A stretch of DNA of 64,000 nucleotides from Pseudomonas sp. CHM02 (GTDB taxonomy: Bacteria; Pseudomonadota; Gammaproteobacteria; Pseudomonadales; Pseudomonadaceae): assembly GCF_000612585.1 (NCBI RefSeq), contig NZ_JFCA01000003.1:1-64000 (forward strand). The letters run 5' to 3'. This document shows, piece after piece, positions 53,485 to 62,084 of this stretch. Each line of letters opens with the position of its first letter. Within the stretch, counting starts at the first letter, position 1. A program made the position numbers and the translations under genes. Below the pieces are notes generated by a model. That model was not told the origin of the DNA and searched no databases. It saw only the letters and a program-made list of their open reading frames with translations.

Positions 53485-54333
53485 TCAGTGCGTATTTCTG
53501 CGGCGTTCCAGGCGCAGCAGCTCCCGTTCCCACTCCAGCACGCCACCGCGATTGACCTTCACCGCCTGGCGGAATGTCGGGTCATTGAGGCGCGGGGCGA
53601 AGCGGCTGGCGAGCATCTGCTGGCTGAGGTTGAGCGGGCTGACGACCCAGGGCGCGATATCGTCATAGGTCACGTCCCGCTCCTTGCCGGGTTCGGCTGC
53701 GGCCGGGATTTTCTTGCCGAGCGGCACCAGCGGGTCGAGGAACTGGCGGGGCAGGGCGTCGATGAAGGCTTGCTCGGGGCGCGGCACTGTCTTCAGGGCG
53801 CTGCCTGCGCTGCGTTGCGCAAAGTCTTCGTGGCCCAGGGTGACGCTATGGTCGCTTTTGCCATGGGCGTCGAGTTCGTTGACCACTTGGCTGCCGTCTT
53901 CAACGAACATCTCGGTTTGACGTGGGGTCACGTGGATTACGCTGGCGCTTTGGGTGACGGTGAAGGCCAGGGCACCCGTGGTCACGGCCAGACGGGTGTG
54001 AGTGCTGTCCGCGGCCGGTTGCAGTTTCAGCCAGCCACTGAGCAGGTTGATCTGTGCGGCCGTGCGGTTGGTGGCGATCAGGATACGGGTGTCCGGCCCC
54101 AACGCGAGGGTGGTCGAGGCGAGGCCTTCGATCTGAATGCCGGCGTTGCCGGTTTGCAGGATATCGCCCCCTTGCAGCCGCGTGCCTGCGCCCACGCTGT
54201 AGAGCGTGGTAGCGCGTATCAGCTTCAGCGGTTTTTCTGCATAGGCAATCACGCCGATATTGGCTGGCGCCGCCAGGGCCGGCGGCAACGGGAGCAGACC
54301 GGCAAGCAATAGGACTATCGAAAGTTTTTTCAC
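53485..54333 (-). CDS. FecR-domain exported protein
   Basis: A 282-residue protein: signal peptide (KKLSIVLLLAGLLPLPPALA, split by cleavage after ALA), then a FecR-like beta domain (VGAGTRLQGGDILQTGNAGIQIE; ALGPDTRILI; LLSGWLKLQ; LAVTTGALAFTV). FecR domains of this free-standing kind occur in periplasmic proteins of unknown role, not only in iron signalling. The start is taken as GTG 54333, which opens the signal peptide; an ATG at 54369 is possible. It is the first gene of the four-gene operon with the haem-motif protein, kinase and phosphatase. Confidence 0.8.
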   Translation of the reverse strand: MKKLSIVLLLAGLLPLPPALAAPANIGVIAYAEKPLKLIRATTLYSVGAGTRLQGGDILQTGNAGIQIEGLASTTLALGPDTRILIATNRTAAQINLLSGWLKLQPAADSTHTRLAVTTGALAFTVTQSASVIHVTPRQTEMFVEDGSQVVNELDAHGKSDHSVTLGHEDFAQRSAGSALKTVPRPEQAFIDALPRQFLDPLVPLGKKIPAAAEPGKERDVTYDDIAPWVVSPLNLSQQMLASRFAPRLNDPTFRQAVKVNRGGVLEWERELLRLERRRNTH

Positions 54334-54607
54334 GTGGGCGCCATCTATCGAGCACTGGGGGGCAGGCACCGATGCTGTAGCTACAGCCGGTGTTCGTGCG
54401 TGCGCAAGGCAACGCAGGGCCGAAGGCTACCGGCTGGAAGGGCCGGGAACGAAGACAATTATCTGCATGGAAAAGGCGGAATCCGATTAAGCGAAATCAT
54501 GGAATAAAGCGCTCGCGAAGCGTGTTCTTTGCATGGTTTCCCGTGATTCGAACGGCGTTTGCAGGGATTGGCGAGACGTCTGCACCTTCCTACTAGCCGG
54601 AGCGCTT

Positions 54608-55306
54608 ATGACGACCAAATGCATGAACGCGTTTTCAACGACCAAGACTTTCCTGCAACAGAATTTCATGACTGCCAAGCGCATTCCTCCCGGGCTGGTA
54701 GCGGGTATCAATGTGTTCGATGTCAACGACCACAAGGCCGGTGGGTATCGGTTGGCAACCCTCGATAAACCGGGCGAATTCGGCAAGATCGAGCGGCCAT
54801 TGATGGGCCACTGGGTACCTCAGGGCGGTTTTTGCGATATCCCGGCCAACCCGGGGGCGACCGGGTATGTATTCACACCGGACTTCAGTGGGTGTTCGAT
54901 CCTGATCGACCAGATTGATGAGCTTACCTACCGCGTGTTTCACGTACAGGGTGGCAGCGACTACTTGAACAAGGAATACCTCAGCCGGTCTGACGGCCAT
55001 GGCCTGGGGTTCGCCACGGCGATGACGTTTGACGACTATGGCGAAGATGCCTATCCGCGCGGATTCGCGTTCATGAAATTCGAGGAAGGCCGCTGGTGGA
55101 TTTACTTCCAGCGCCAGAACGGTGTGGGGCTGAATTTCGCCTATGGCACGTTCCAAATGAACGGTGCACAAACGGTCCGCGGAGGAGGGCGGATCCCCGT
55201 GCCGAACCTCAAATACGAGTCACCGCGCCAGGCTGTGGTGCACAGCGGCAAAGCCTTGCCGATACCCGCCAGCAAGCTTCCCGAGCGAGCGATCGAAGTC
55301 TGGTAA
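54608..55306 (+). CDS. Putative CNF1-like deamidase-fold protein
   Basis: A 232-residue protein with no signal peptide or membrane helix. The central stretch TPDFSGCSILIDQIDELTYRVFHVQGG places a cysteine (Cys96) after Ser-Gly and a histidine (His112) 16 residues later on the next strand (sequence here split by position 90-116). This matches the Gly-Cys...His arrangement I recall for the catalytic pair of CNF1-type glutamine deamidase toxins (Cys866/His881) and of the fold shared with BLF1 and CheD. The rest is aromatic-rich beta sequence (GRWWIYFQRQNG). The ATG follows CCGGAGCGCTT. Stand-alone gene divergent from the FecR operon. A deamidase role is inference. Confidence 0.5.
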   Translation: MTTKCMNAFSTTKTFLQQNFMTAKRIPPGLVAGINVFDVNDHKAGGYRLATLDKPGEFGKIERPLMGHWVPQGGFCDIPANPGATGYVFTPDFSGCSILIDQIDELTYRVFHVQGGSDYLNKEYLSRSDGHGLGFATAMTFDDYGEDAYPRGFAFMKFEEGRWWIYFQRQNGVGLNFAYGTFQMNGAQTVRGGGRIPVPNLKYESPRQAVVHSGKALPIPASKLPERAIEVW

Positions 55307-55455
55307 ACAAAGGTTTTTACGCTGCGTGGAAAATTGTCGGGAATAAAGGGGCCGGGTCGATTGTTCATCCTGCAGACGCTGACAACCAGCCGCTACCGAT
55401 GGATTCCAAGATGATTGACCAGACCCTTCTCGACTCTTCTCCTGGCAGGCGCAAA

Positions 55456-56007
55456 ATGAGTGACACCGACCCTGACACCCTGGCGCGCCGCAATCGCCTG
55501 GCGCTTCTGGTCGTGCAAGTGATCGGCCTGATTGTGCTGGTGCTCTGTGCGATCGATGCGCAGCGGGCTCAGGCACAGGACCTGCCGGAACCGGCCGATG
55601 GCGCCGCCAGGAAAGTGCTGATGACGGTGCGGGCTGACGGTGTGCAGATTTATACCTGTGTCCAGGACAACAGCGGGCAACGTGCTTGGCAGTTTCGTGA
55701 GCCGCTGGCGACGCTGATGATCAACGGCAAGACCGTCGGCCGACACTTTGCCGGGCCAACCTGGCAACTGGATGACCTCAGTGCGGTGGTCGGCAAGGTT
55801 GTCGCCCAGGCACCGGGAGCCACTGCCAACGATATCTCGCTGTTGCGCCTCAACGTGGTGACGCACCAGGGAGAGGGTGGGCTGGCGCAGGTGATGGCGG
55901 TGGAGCGTCTGCATACCCAGGGGGGTGTATTCAGTGGCAGTTGCGCCCAAGTGGGTGAACTTCACCTTGAACCCTACAGCGCGGATTATCGCTTCCTCGG
56001 CCAATAG
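55456..56007 (+). CDS. DUF3455 family exported protein
   Basis: A 183-residue protein with an N-terminal membrane/signal segment (about residues 15-32, ending AQAQ) and a DUF3455-like domain: VLMTVRADGVQIYTC, AWQFREPLATLMINGKTVGRHFAGPTWQ, DISLLRLNVV and GVFSGSC (a cysteine pair may be disulphide-linked). Function unknown. The start is uncertain: ATG 55456 is chosen, while in-frame ATGs at 55399 and 55411 would lengthen it by 15-19 residues. Confidence 0.78.
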   Translation: MSDTDPDTLARRNRLALLVVQVIGLIVLVLCAIDAQRAQAQDLPEPADGAARKVLMTVRADGVQIYTCVQDNSGQRAWQFREPLATLMINGKTVGRHFAGPTWQLDDLSAVVGKVVAQAPGATANDISLLRLNVVTHQGEGGLAQVMAVERLHTQGGVFSGSCAQVGELHLEPYSADYRFLGQ

Positions 56008-56131
56008 CACCACCCCGAGCCGTTCGGCTCGTCAGTCCCCCCGATTTGACTTCACGCCTCGCGCCGATTGCCTTCGGTGTGCGGCAACGCTGTGCCCGTA
56101 ACACAACCAAAAAAACCTAGGAGCTTTACAC

Positions 56132-56899
56132 ATGATCACTCGTTTACTTGCCGCTACGGCACTGACTGTTGTTGCTTCGGCCGGCGCCCAGGCGGCGGAC
56201 GCCTACTCGTCCGAAGGCCCCACTGACTGGACCGGTTTCTACGGCGGGTTGAGCGCCGGCTACGGCTTTGGTGGTGACGGTGACGTCACTACCAAAGGCC
56301 AGGCCGCACCTAACATCGCCAACATCAACGGCGGCGCACGCCCTGGTCGGGTGGACCTGGACCGCAACGGTCTGCTGGGTGGCCTGCAGATAGGTTACAA
56401 CTACCAGTTCGGCCAGTGGGTCGCCGGTATCGAAGCGGATATCTCCCACACCGACCTGCAAGACCGCCGCAATATCGGCACGGCACAGCTCAATACCAGG
56501 CTGGCGCTGAACAACACGTTTGAATCGAAGATCAAATACCTTGGCACCCTGCGCGGGCGCTTTGGTTATGCGTTCGACCACACCCTGATCTACGGCACTG
56601 CGGGTCTGGCCTACGGTGAAACCAGCCAGAGCGTCGACATGTTCGGCCCTACCGGCAATACCCAGTTCAGCGGCGACCAGAGCCACTTCAAGATGGGCTA
56701 TACCGTGGGGGCGGGGATCGAACAGGCGATTACCAGGAACCTCTCGTTCAAGACCGAATACCTGTACTACGACCTGGGAGAAGACAAGCTGAACGTGGCG
56801 GTGATTCCGGGCAGTGGCGGGGCTGGGACTGGTTACGATTCCAAGTTCAAGAACGACGGGCAGATGTTGCGCGTCGGGTTGAACTGGAAGTTTGACTGA
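56132..56899 (+). CDS. Outer-membrane beta-barrel (porin-like) protein
   Basis: A 255-residue outer-membrane protein: signal peptide (cleavage after AQA), then alternating beta strands typical of the small Omp25/Omp31-like opacity barrels (WTGFYGGLSAGYGFG; GLQIGYNYQFGQWVAGIEADIS; GTLRGRFGYAFDHTLIYGTAGLAYG; LSFKTEYLYYDLGE). It ends in LNWKFD, with the aromatic residue needed for barrel insertion near the C-terminus (Phe-Asp is slightly atypical). CCTAGGAGCTTTACAC precedes the ATG. Single gene. Confidence 0.87.
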   Translation: MITRLLAATALTVVASAGAQAADAYSSEGPTDWTGFYGGLSAGYGFGGDGDVTTKGQAAPNIANINGGARPGRVDLDRNGLLGGLQIGYNYQFGQWVAGIEADISHTDLQDRRNIGTAQLNTRLALNNTFESKIKYLGTLRGRFGYAFDHTLIYGTAGLAYGETSQSVDMFGPTGNTQFSGDQSHFKMGYTVGAGIEQAITRNLSFKTEYLYYDLGEDKLNVAVIPGSGGAGTGYDSKFKNDGQMLRVGLNWKFD

Positions 56900-57029
56900 C
56901 GTCGGCGCCTCAGGCGCAAAGGCTTTCGGCTTTCATCGGGCGCGCAGGGCGGTGTGGGTGGAACTGGCCCTGTCGCGCCTTGCCATTGTCGACAGTTCCC
57001 GGGGGACAGTTCTCATTCCTACCAGCGGC

Positions 57030-57608
57030 TTAAAACGTCGGCGGCGTGATGATCCAGATCACCACGGTTGTCACTTTTCCGGGGTTGCCGTACCGATGGG
57101 GTTCACTGCTGGCAAAGCTGAAACTGTCGCCCGCCTCCAGCAGAAAATGTCGCTCACCCACCCACAGCTCGAACCGACCGCTGAGCACATAGCCCGCTTC
57201 TTCGCCTTCATGGCTGTAGCTCTGCTGGCTGTAGGTGCCGGGCGGAAAGCTTGATTGCAGCATTTCCAGCTGGTGGTTGGGCAGGGGCGTCAACAGTTCG
57301 TCGACGATGCCATCTTCGTAATGAATGCTTTGGCGGTTGCCCCTACGGACCACGTAGCCTTCGTCTTCGATCGCCGGCACGGTTTCGCTGGCGAAGAACC
57401 ACTGGGTCGTCACGCCCAGGCTGCGGGCAATGTTGAACAGTGCCGGGATCGATGGATAGGCCAGGTTACGTTCCAACTGGCTGAGGTAACCGGCGGTCAA
57501 TTCGCTCGCCTGCGCCAGGGCCGTGAGGGTCAGCCCACGCGCCTTGCGCAGGCCGCGGATGCGCGTGCCGAGAAACAGTTGCTGGGGTTCGTCTGTCACA
57601 GGTTCCAC
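57030..57608 (-). CDS. XRE-cupin transcriptional regulator
   Basis: A 192-residue regulator with an N-terminal helix-turn-helix (LTLTALAQASELTAGYLSQLERNLAYPS) and a C-terminal cupin (YSHEGEEAGYVLSGRFELWVG). Its start overlaps the end of the upstream flavin oxidoreductase gene by 13 bases on the same strand, so it is co-transcribed with that gene and likely regulates it. The product ligand could be a methylated amine or a related compound, judged only from the neighbours. Confidence 0.87.
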   Translation of the reverse strand: MEPVTDEPQQLFLGTRIRGLRKARGLTLTALAQASELTAGYLSQLERNLAYPSIPALFNIARSLGVTTQWFFASETVPAIEDEGYVVRRGNRQSIHYEDGIVDELLTPLPNHQLEMLQSSFPPGTYSQQSYSHEGEEAGYVLSGRFELWVGERHFLLEAGDSFSFASSEPHRYGNPGKVTTVVIWIITPPTF

Positions 57609-59551
57609 GCTACCTTGAGTCCTTCGTAGATTGCCTCTTCGGCGGTGCGCGGGGCCAGGCAGTCGCCGATGCGATCAAAGGGCACCAGACCTTGCAGCTC
57701 CGCGCCCAGAGTGTCCACCGGCTGGTGCCCCTGGCACAACACCAGGGTATCGATATTCTCCAGCAGCATCGGTTCGCCGCTGGCGGTGTGTTGCAGGTAG
57801 ACCGTGGTGTCGTCGCAGCCGTAGAGGCGGGCGTAAGGGATGATCGGGATCCCCAGCCGATGCAGTTCGCCCGCCAATTGATCGCGCACATACAGCGGCA
57901 GGCTTTCCCCGCAGTGGGTGCCGTTGACCGCCAGTTGCACCTGATGGCCGGCGCGCACCAGGCGCTCGGCGATACCCGGGCCGATCCAGTCGCAACGCCA
58001 GTCGACCACCACCACCGAACGCCCCAGGGGAGCCTGGTCGCGCAGCACCTGCCAGGCATCCACCACTTGCAGTTCACCGCCTTGCTCGAAGGTTGGCCAG
58101 TAAGGTTCGGCGCCGGTGGCGATGATGACGTGATCGGGACGTTCCTGTTCTACCAGGGCACGGTCGACCCGGGTATTGCGCACCACCCGTACACCCGCCA
58201 GCTGCATCTCGCGTTGCAGGTTGGTGCTGGCCCCGCCGAATTCGCTGCGCCGTGGCAGCAACTGTGCCAGCAACACTTGCCCGCCGAGTTGGCCGCTCGC
58301 CTCGTACAGTGTCACCGCATGCCCGCGTTGCGCGGCGACCGCCGCGGCTTTCATGCCCGCCGGGCCTGCGCCCACCACCATGATGCGTTTGCGCTTCAAC
58401 GCCCCTTGCAACGCGCCAAATATCAGCTCGCGGCCGGTCTCCGGATGCTGGATGCAGGAGATTGGCAGCCCCTTGTGAAAATGACCGATGCAGGCTTGGT
58501 TGCAGGCGATGCACGCGCGCACATCTTCGGCGCGGCCCTCGAGGGTTTTGGCCGGCATCAGGGGGTCGCAGATCAACGCCCGCGTCATGCCGCAGACATC
58601 GGCCTGGCCGCGCGCCAGGATCAGTTCGGCCTCCTGAGGCTGGTTGATCCGCCCGGTGACGAAGAGCGGAATCGACAGGCTGGCCTTGAACGTCGCCGCC
58701 TCATCGGCAAGGTACGCGGCGGCAATCGCCATGGGCGGCACGATATGGATCGCGCCGCCCAGGGACGCTGATGTACCCGCGACGATATGCACGTAATCCA
58801 GCTGTGTCTGCAGGCTTTGCACGGCCTCCAGGGATTCGGTTTCGGTGAGCCCCTCGGCATCGCGTTCATCCGCCGAAATGCGCAGGCCGATGATGAAGTG
58901 TTCGTCGGTGGCGGCCCGGACCGCCGCGATGATGTCTCTCAAGAACTTCAGTCGATGCTCCAGGGAGCCGTTGTAATCATCACTGCGTCGGTTCACCCGA
59001 GGGTTGAGAAACTGCGCCGGCAAGTACCCATGGCTGGCGACCACTTCAACCCCGTCGATACCGGCCTGATGCAGGCGCCTGGCCGCTGCTGCATAACCCG
59101 CGACGATCTCGTCGATCATCGCCTGGTCCAGCGCCCGCGGCATCACGCGAAAGCGTTCATTGGGCACGCCCGACGCCGAGTACGCCACGGCCAGCAAGCC
59201 ATCGGCCGACTCCATGATTTCCCGCCCGGGATGGAAGATCTGCGACAGCATCACGGTGCCCTGGGCATGGCAGGTATCGGCCAGTGCGCGGTAGCCGTCG
59301 ATGCAGCCGTCGTCAGTCGCCATCAGCACATGGGAGGTGTACCGAGCGCTGTCATGTACCCCGGCCACCTGCAACACGATCAGTCCCACACCGCCTTCGG
59401 CGCGGGCGCGGTGGTAGGCGATCAATTGCGCATTGACGCGGTTATCGGTGGGCATCGAGGTGTCATGCCCGCTGGACATGATGCGGTTTTTCAGGCGCTT
59501 GCCGCGCAGTACCAGCGGCTCGAACAGATGGGGGAAGGCCGGGTGCGACAT
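57596..59551 (-). CDS. NADH:flavin oxidoreductase with Fe-S and FAD domains (trimethylamine dehydrogenase-like)
   Basis: A 651-residue multi-cofactor enzyme. The N-terminal FMN barrel runs to about residue 335 (GVEVVASHGYLPAQFLNPRVNRRSDDYNGSLEHRLKF, in parts). A 4Fe-4S site follows with spacing CX2CX3CX11C (CIACNQAC...SC, about residues 347-366), and then an FAD/NAD domain (VVGAGPAGMKAAAVAAQ). This is the layout of trimethylamine dehydrogenase, 2,4-dienoyl-CoA reductase and N-methyl-amino-acid demethylases. Substrate unknown. It is divergent from the class II aldolase gene at 59677. Confidence 0.87.
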   Translation of the reverse strand: MSHPAFPHLFEPLVLRGKRLKNRIMSSGHDTSMPTDNRVNAQLIAYHRARAEGGVGLIVLQVAGVHDSARYTSHVLMATDDGCIDGYRALADTCHAQGTVMLSQIFHPGREIMESADGLLAVAYSASGVPNERFRVMPRALDQAMIDEIVAGYAAAARRLHQAGIDGVEVVASHGYLPAQFLNPRVNRRSDDYNGSLEHRLKFLRDIIAAVRAATDEHFIIGLRISADERDAEGLTETESLEAVQSLQTQLDYVHIVAGTSASLGGAIHIVPPMAIAAAYLADEAATFKASLSIPLFVTGRINQPQEAELILARGQADVCGMTRALICDPLMPAKTLEGRAEDVRACIACNQACIGHFHKGLPISCIQHPETGRELIFGALQGALKRKRIMVVGAGPAGMKAAAVAAQRGHAVTLYEASGQLGGQVLLAQLLPRRSEFGGASTNLQREMQLAGVRVVRNTRVDRALVEQERPDHVIIATGAEPYWPTFEQGGELQVVDAWQVLRDQAPLGRSVVVVDWRCDWIGPGIAERLVRAGHQVQLAVNGTHCGESLPLYVRDQLAGELHRLGIPIIPYARLYGCDDTTVYLQHTASGEPMLLENIDTLVLCQGHQPVDTLGAELQGLVPFDRIGDCLAPRTAEEAIYEGLKVAWNL

Positions 59552-59676
59552 GGTGCGAATACTCCAGGCGCTGTTATTGTTGTATAGGAGGCGAGCCTCA
59601 GTAAAAAATCAACTTGTTTTTTTACTGGCGGCTGGATTAGCGTCGCCGTTGACCACCCCGTGCCTGGAGAATAAAA

Positions 59677-60435
59677 ATGACGCACTCCACCGAACGGCAG
59701 CTGCGTGAACAGCTCGCCGCCTGCTATCGATTGATCGCGCACTACCGCATGAGCGACCTGATTTTCACGCATATCTCGGTGCGCATTCCCGGGCCCGAGC
59801 ATGACTTCCTGATCAACCCCTACGGGCTGATGTTCGATGAAATCACCGCGTCCAGCCTGGTCAAGATCGGCTTGGACGGCCGCGCCGTGGAGCCCTCGGC
59901 CTATGCGGTCAACCCGGCGGGTTTTGTGATCCACAGCGCGATCCACGGCGCGCGTGAAGACGCCCAGTGCGTATTGCACACCCACACCCGTGCAGGCTGT
60001 GCGGTGGCCGCGCTGGAGTGCGGGTTGTTGCCGGTGAACCAGATCTCCATGGAGTTCTACGGCAAGGTCGCCTACCACGACTACGAAGGCGTGGCCCTGG
60101 ACATGGCGGAGCAGCAGAGGCTCCTACAGGACCTGGGCGACAAGCCGGTGCTGATGCTGCGCAACCACGGTTTGCTCACCGTCGGCGAGACGGTCAGCCA
60201 GGCGTTCCTGCGCATGTATTACCTGGAGAAGGCCTGCGATATCCAGATCGCGGCCCAGGCGTGCGGCCCGCTGGTGCTACCGTCCGCCGAGGTCTGCGCC
60301 TACACCGAGCAGCAATTCAACAACCCTGGCCGACCGCTGGAGGAGGGCGAGTTGGTTGACGTGGACGCCATGCAGTTGGCCTGGGCTGCATTGCTGCGGA
60401 TGCTGGATCGGGTGTCGCCGGGGTATCGCGACTGA
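59677..60435 (+). CDS. Class II aldolase/adducin family protein
   Basis: A 252-residue protein with the metal-dependent class II aldolase fold. Zinc-ligand histidines are visible in LHTHTRAGCAVAA and further along in LRNHGLLTVGE, with the FYGKVAYHDYEG strand between them. Relatives split sugar phosphates or decarboxylate short acids; some are annotated simply as adducin-domain proteins. CTGGAGAATAAAA precedes the ATG. It is divergent from the flavin oxidoreductase gene and followed 41 bases later by the TetR gene. Confidence 0.87.
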   Translation: MTHSTERQLREQLAACYRLIAHYRMSDLIFTHISVRIPGPEHDFLINPYGLMFDEITASSLVKIGLDGRAVEPSAYAVNPAGFVIHSAIHGAREDAQCVLHTHTRAGCAVAALECGLLPVNQISMEFYGKVAYHDYEGVALDMAEQQRLLQDLGDKPVLMLRNHGLLTVGETVSQAFLRMYYLEKACDIQIAAQACGPLVLPSAEVCAYTEQQFNNPGRPLEEGELVDVDAMQLAWAALLRMLDRVSPGYRD

Positions 60436-60476
60436 TGTAGAGTCGTGCTGCCGACTCAACCCAAGGAAACCGCCGT

Positions 60477-61115
60477 ATGACCCAGGAATCCCGTTTTTCC
60501 AGGATGGAGCCGGAATTGCGCAAGGCCAATCTGGTCCAGGCCACGCTCACGTGTCTCAAGCGTGATGGTTTCCAGGGGGCGTCGATCCGCAAGATCAGTG
60601 CCGAGGCCGGGGTGTCGGTGGGGCTGATCAGCCATCACTATTCGGGCAAGGATGAACTGGTGGCCGAGGCCTACCGCACCATCACCGACCAAGTCATGAG
60701 CCTGCTGCGCGAGACAATGGCCAAGGCGCCGCCGAACCCGCGGGAACGCCTGTCGGCGTTGTTCCGTGGCTCGTTTTCCGCCGAGTTGCTGGACCCGCAC
60801 CTGCTGGATGCCTGGCTGGTGTTCTGGGGCGCGGTGAAGACGGCGCCCGCGATCAACCTCGCCCACGAGCACTCCTATGGCGAGTATCGCACCATCATGC
60901 GTTCGGCCCTCACCGACATGGCCAGGGAGGAGGGCTGGAAGCATTTCGACGCCGACCTCGCCGCCATCGGTTTGAGCGCACTGCTCGACGGGCTGTGGCT
61001 GGAGTCGGGGCTCAACCCCGGCACCTTCACGCCAGAACAGGGCATCCAGATCTGCGAGGCCTGGGTGGATGGCCTGCAGGCGGGCGGTCGCCAGCGTTTC
61101 CAACTCAAACCCTGA
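60477..61115 (+). CDS. TetR-family regulator, BetI-like
   Basis: A 212-residue TetR regulator. The helix-turn-helix (GFQGASIRKISAEAGVSVGLISHHYSGKDELVAEAYR, read in parts) and the following helices agree closely with BetI, the choline-responsive repressor, suggesting a ligand such as choline, carnitine or a betaine. It lies between the aldolase gene and the acyl-CoA catabolic genes, all on the same strand. CCAAGGAAACCGCCGT precedes the ATG. Confidence 0.87.
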   Translation: MTQESRFSRMEPELRKANLVQATLTCLKRDGFQGASIRKISAEAGVSVGLISHHYSGKDELVAEAYRTITDQVMSLLRETMAKAPPNPRERLSALFRGSFSAELLDPHLLDAWLVFWGAVKTAPAINLAHEHSYGEYRTIMRSALTDMAREEGWKHFDADLAAIGLSALLDGLWLESGLNPGTFTPEQGIQICEAWVDGLQAGGRQRFQLKP

Positions 61116-61265
61116 GCCTTCCCTGGCCGCCTGGGCGCAACGTCCAGGCCGGCATTTTCCCTGCTGAAAATATTTGTAGTTTGCTGATTGCCTCCTTACT
61201 GAACACTCGTTTAGTATCGGCCCATGTCGCACCCCTCAAGCCAAATAAAATAATTCGAGGAAGCC

Positions 61266-62057
61266 ATGACGACCGATTCGCCCGTGCTCACCGATGTGCA
61301 AGCTGGCATTGCCTGGATCACCCTCAACCGTGGCCCGCAGCGCAATGCATTGGACATTCCCACCCTCAAGCACCTGCACACCTTGCTCGATGCCTTCAAC
61401 ACGGATACCGCTGTGCGCGTGGTGGTCTTGACCGGCAACGGTCGCAGCTTCTGCGCCGGTGCCGACCTGGCCGAGTGGGCCGACGCTGAAGCCCGTGGCG
61501 CCCTCGAAACCTACGGCTGGACTGAAACCGCCCACGCCCTGATGACCCGCCTGCACACCCTCGATAAACCCACGATTGCCGCGATCAACGGCACCGCTGT
61601 CGGCGCGGGCATGGACCTGACGTTGTGCTGCGACCTGCGCATCGCGGCCCAATCGGCGCGTTTCAAGGCCGGCTACACCAGCATGGCCTACTCGCCGGAC
61701 GCGGGCGCCAGCTGGCACTTGCCGCGCCTGATTGGCAGCGAGCAGGCCAAGCGCCTGCTGTTCCTGGACGAACTGTGGAGTGCCGACCGCGCCCTGGCTG
61801 CCGGCCTGGTCGGTGAAGTGGTCGCCGATGATCAACTCCAGGCTCACACCACCGACCTCGCCACCCGACTGGCCAACGGCCCGACCTTCGCCTTCGCCCA
61901 GACCAAGACCCTGATCCGCGAAGGCGCCGACCGCAGCCTGCCCGAGCAGTTGCAGGCCGAACTGGCGGCGGGCCTGTTGTGCGGGCGCAGTGCTGACGGC
62001 GCCGAAGCCCTGCGCGCGTCCATGGAAAAACGCCTCCCGAATTTCTGCGGCAAATAA
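61266..62057 (+). CDS. Enoyl-CoA hydratase/isomerase family protein
   Basis: A 263-residue crotonase-fold enzyme. The oxyanion-hole segment GRSFCAGADLAEW and INGTAVGAGMDLTLCCDLRIA are clear. The glutamate positions used by enoyl-CoA hydratase are replaced by Asp (SPDAGASWHLPRL), as in PaaG-like isomerases, so a double-bond isomerase or a specialised acyl-CoA reaction is more likely than simple hydration. CGAGGAAGCC precedes the ATG. It forms an operon with the acyl-CoA dehydrogenase and acyl-CoA ligase genes downstream. Confidence 0.88.
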   Translation: MTTDSPVLTDVQAGIAWITLNRGPQRNALDIPTLKHLHTLLDAFNTDTAVRVVVLTGNGRSFCAGADLAEWADAEARGALETYGWTETAHALMTRLHTLDKPTIAAINGTAVGAGMDLTLCCDLRIAAQSARFKAGYTSMAYSPDAGASWHLPRLIGSEQAKRLLFLDELWSADRALAAGLVGEVVADDQLQAHTTDLATRLANGPTFAFAQTKTLIREGADRSLPEQLQAELAAGLLCGRSADGAEALRASMEKRLPNFCGK

Positions 62058-62084
62058 CAACAACACCTTCGAACAGGTAGCGCC

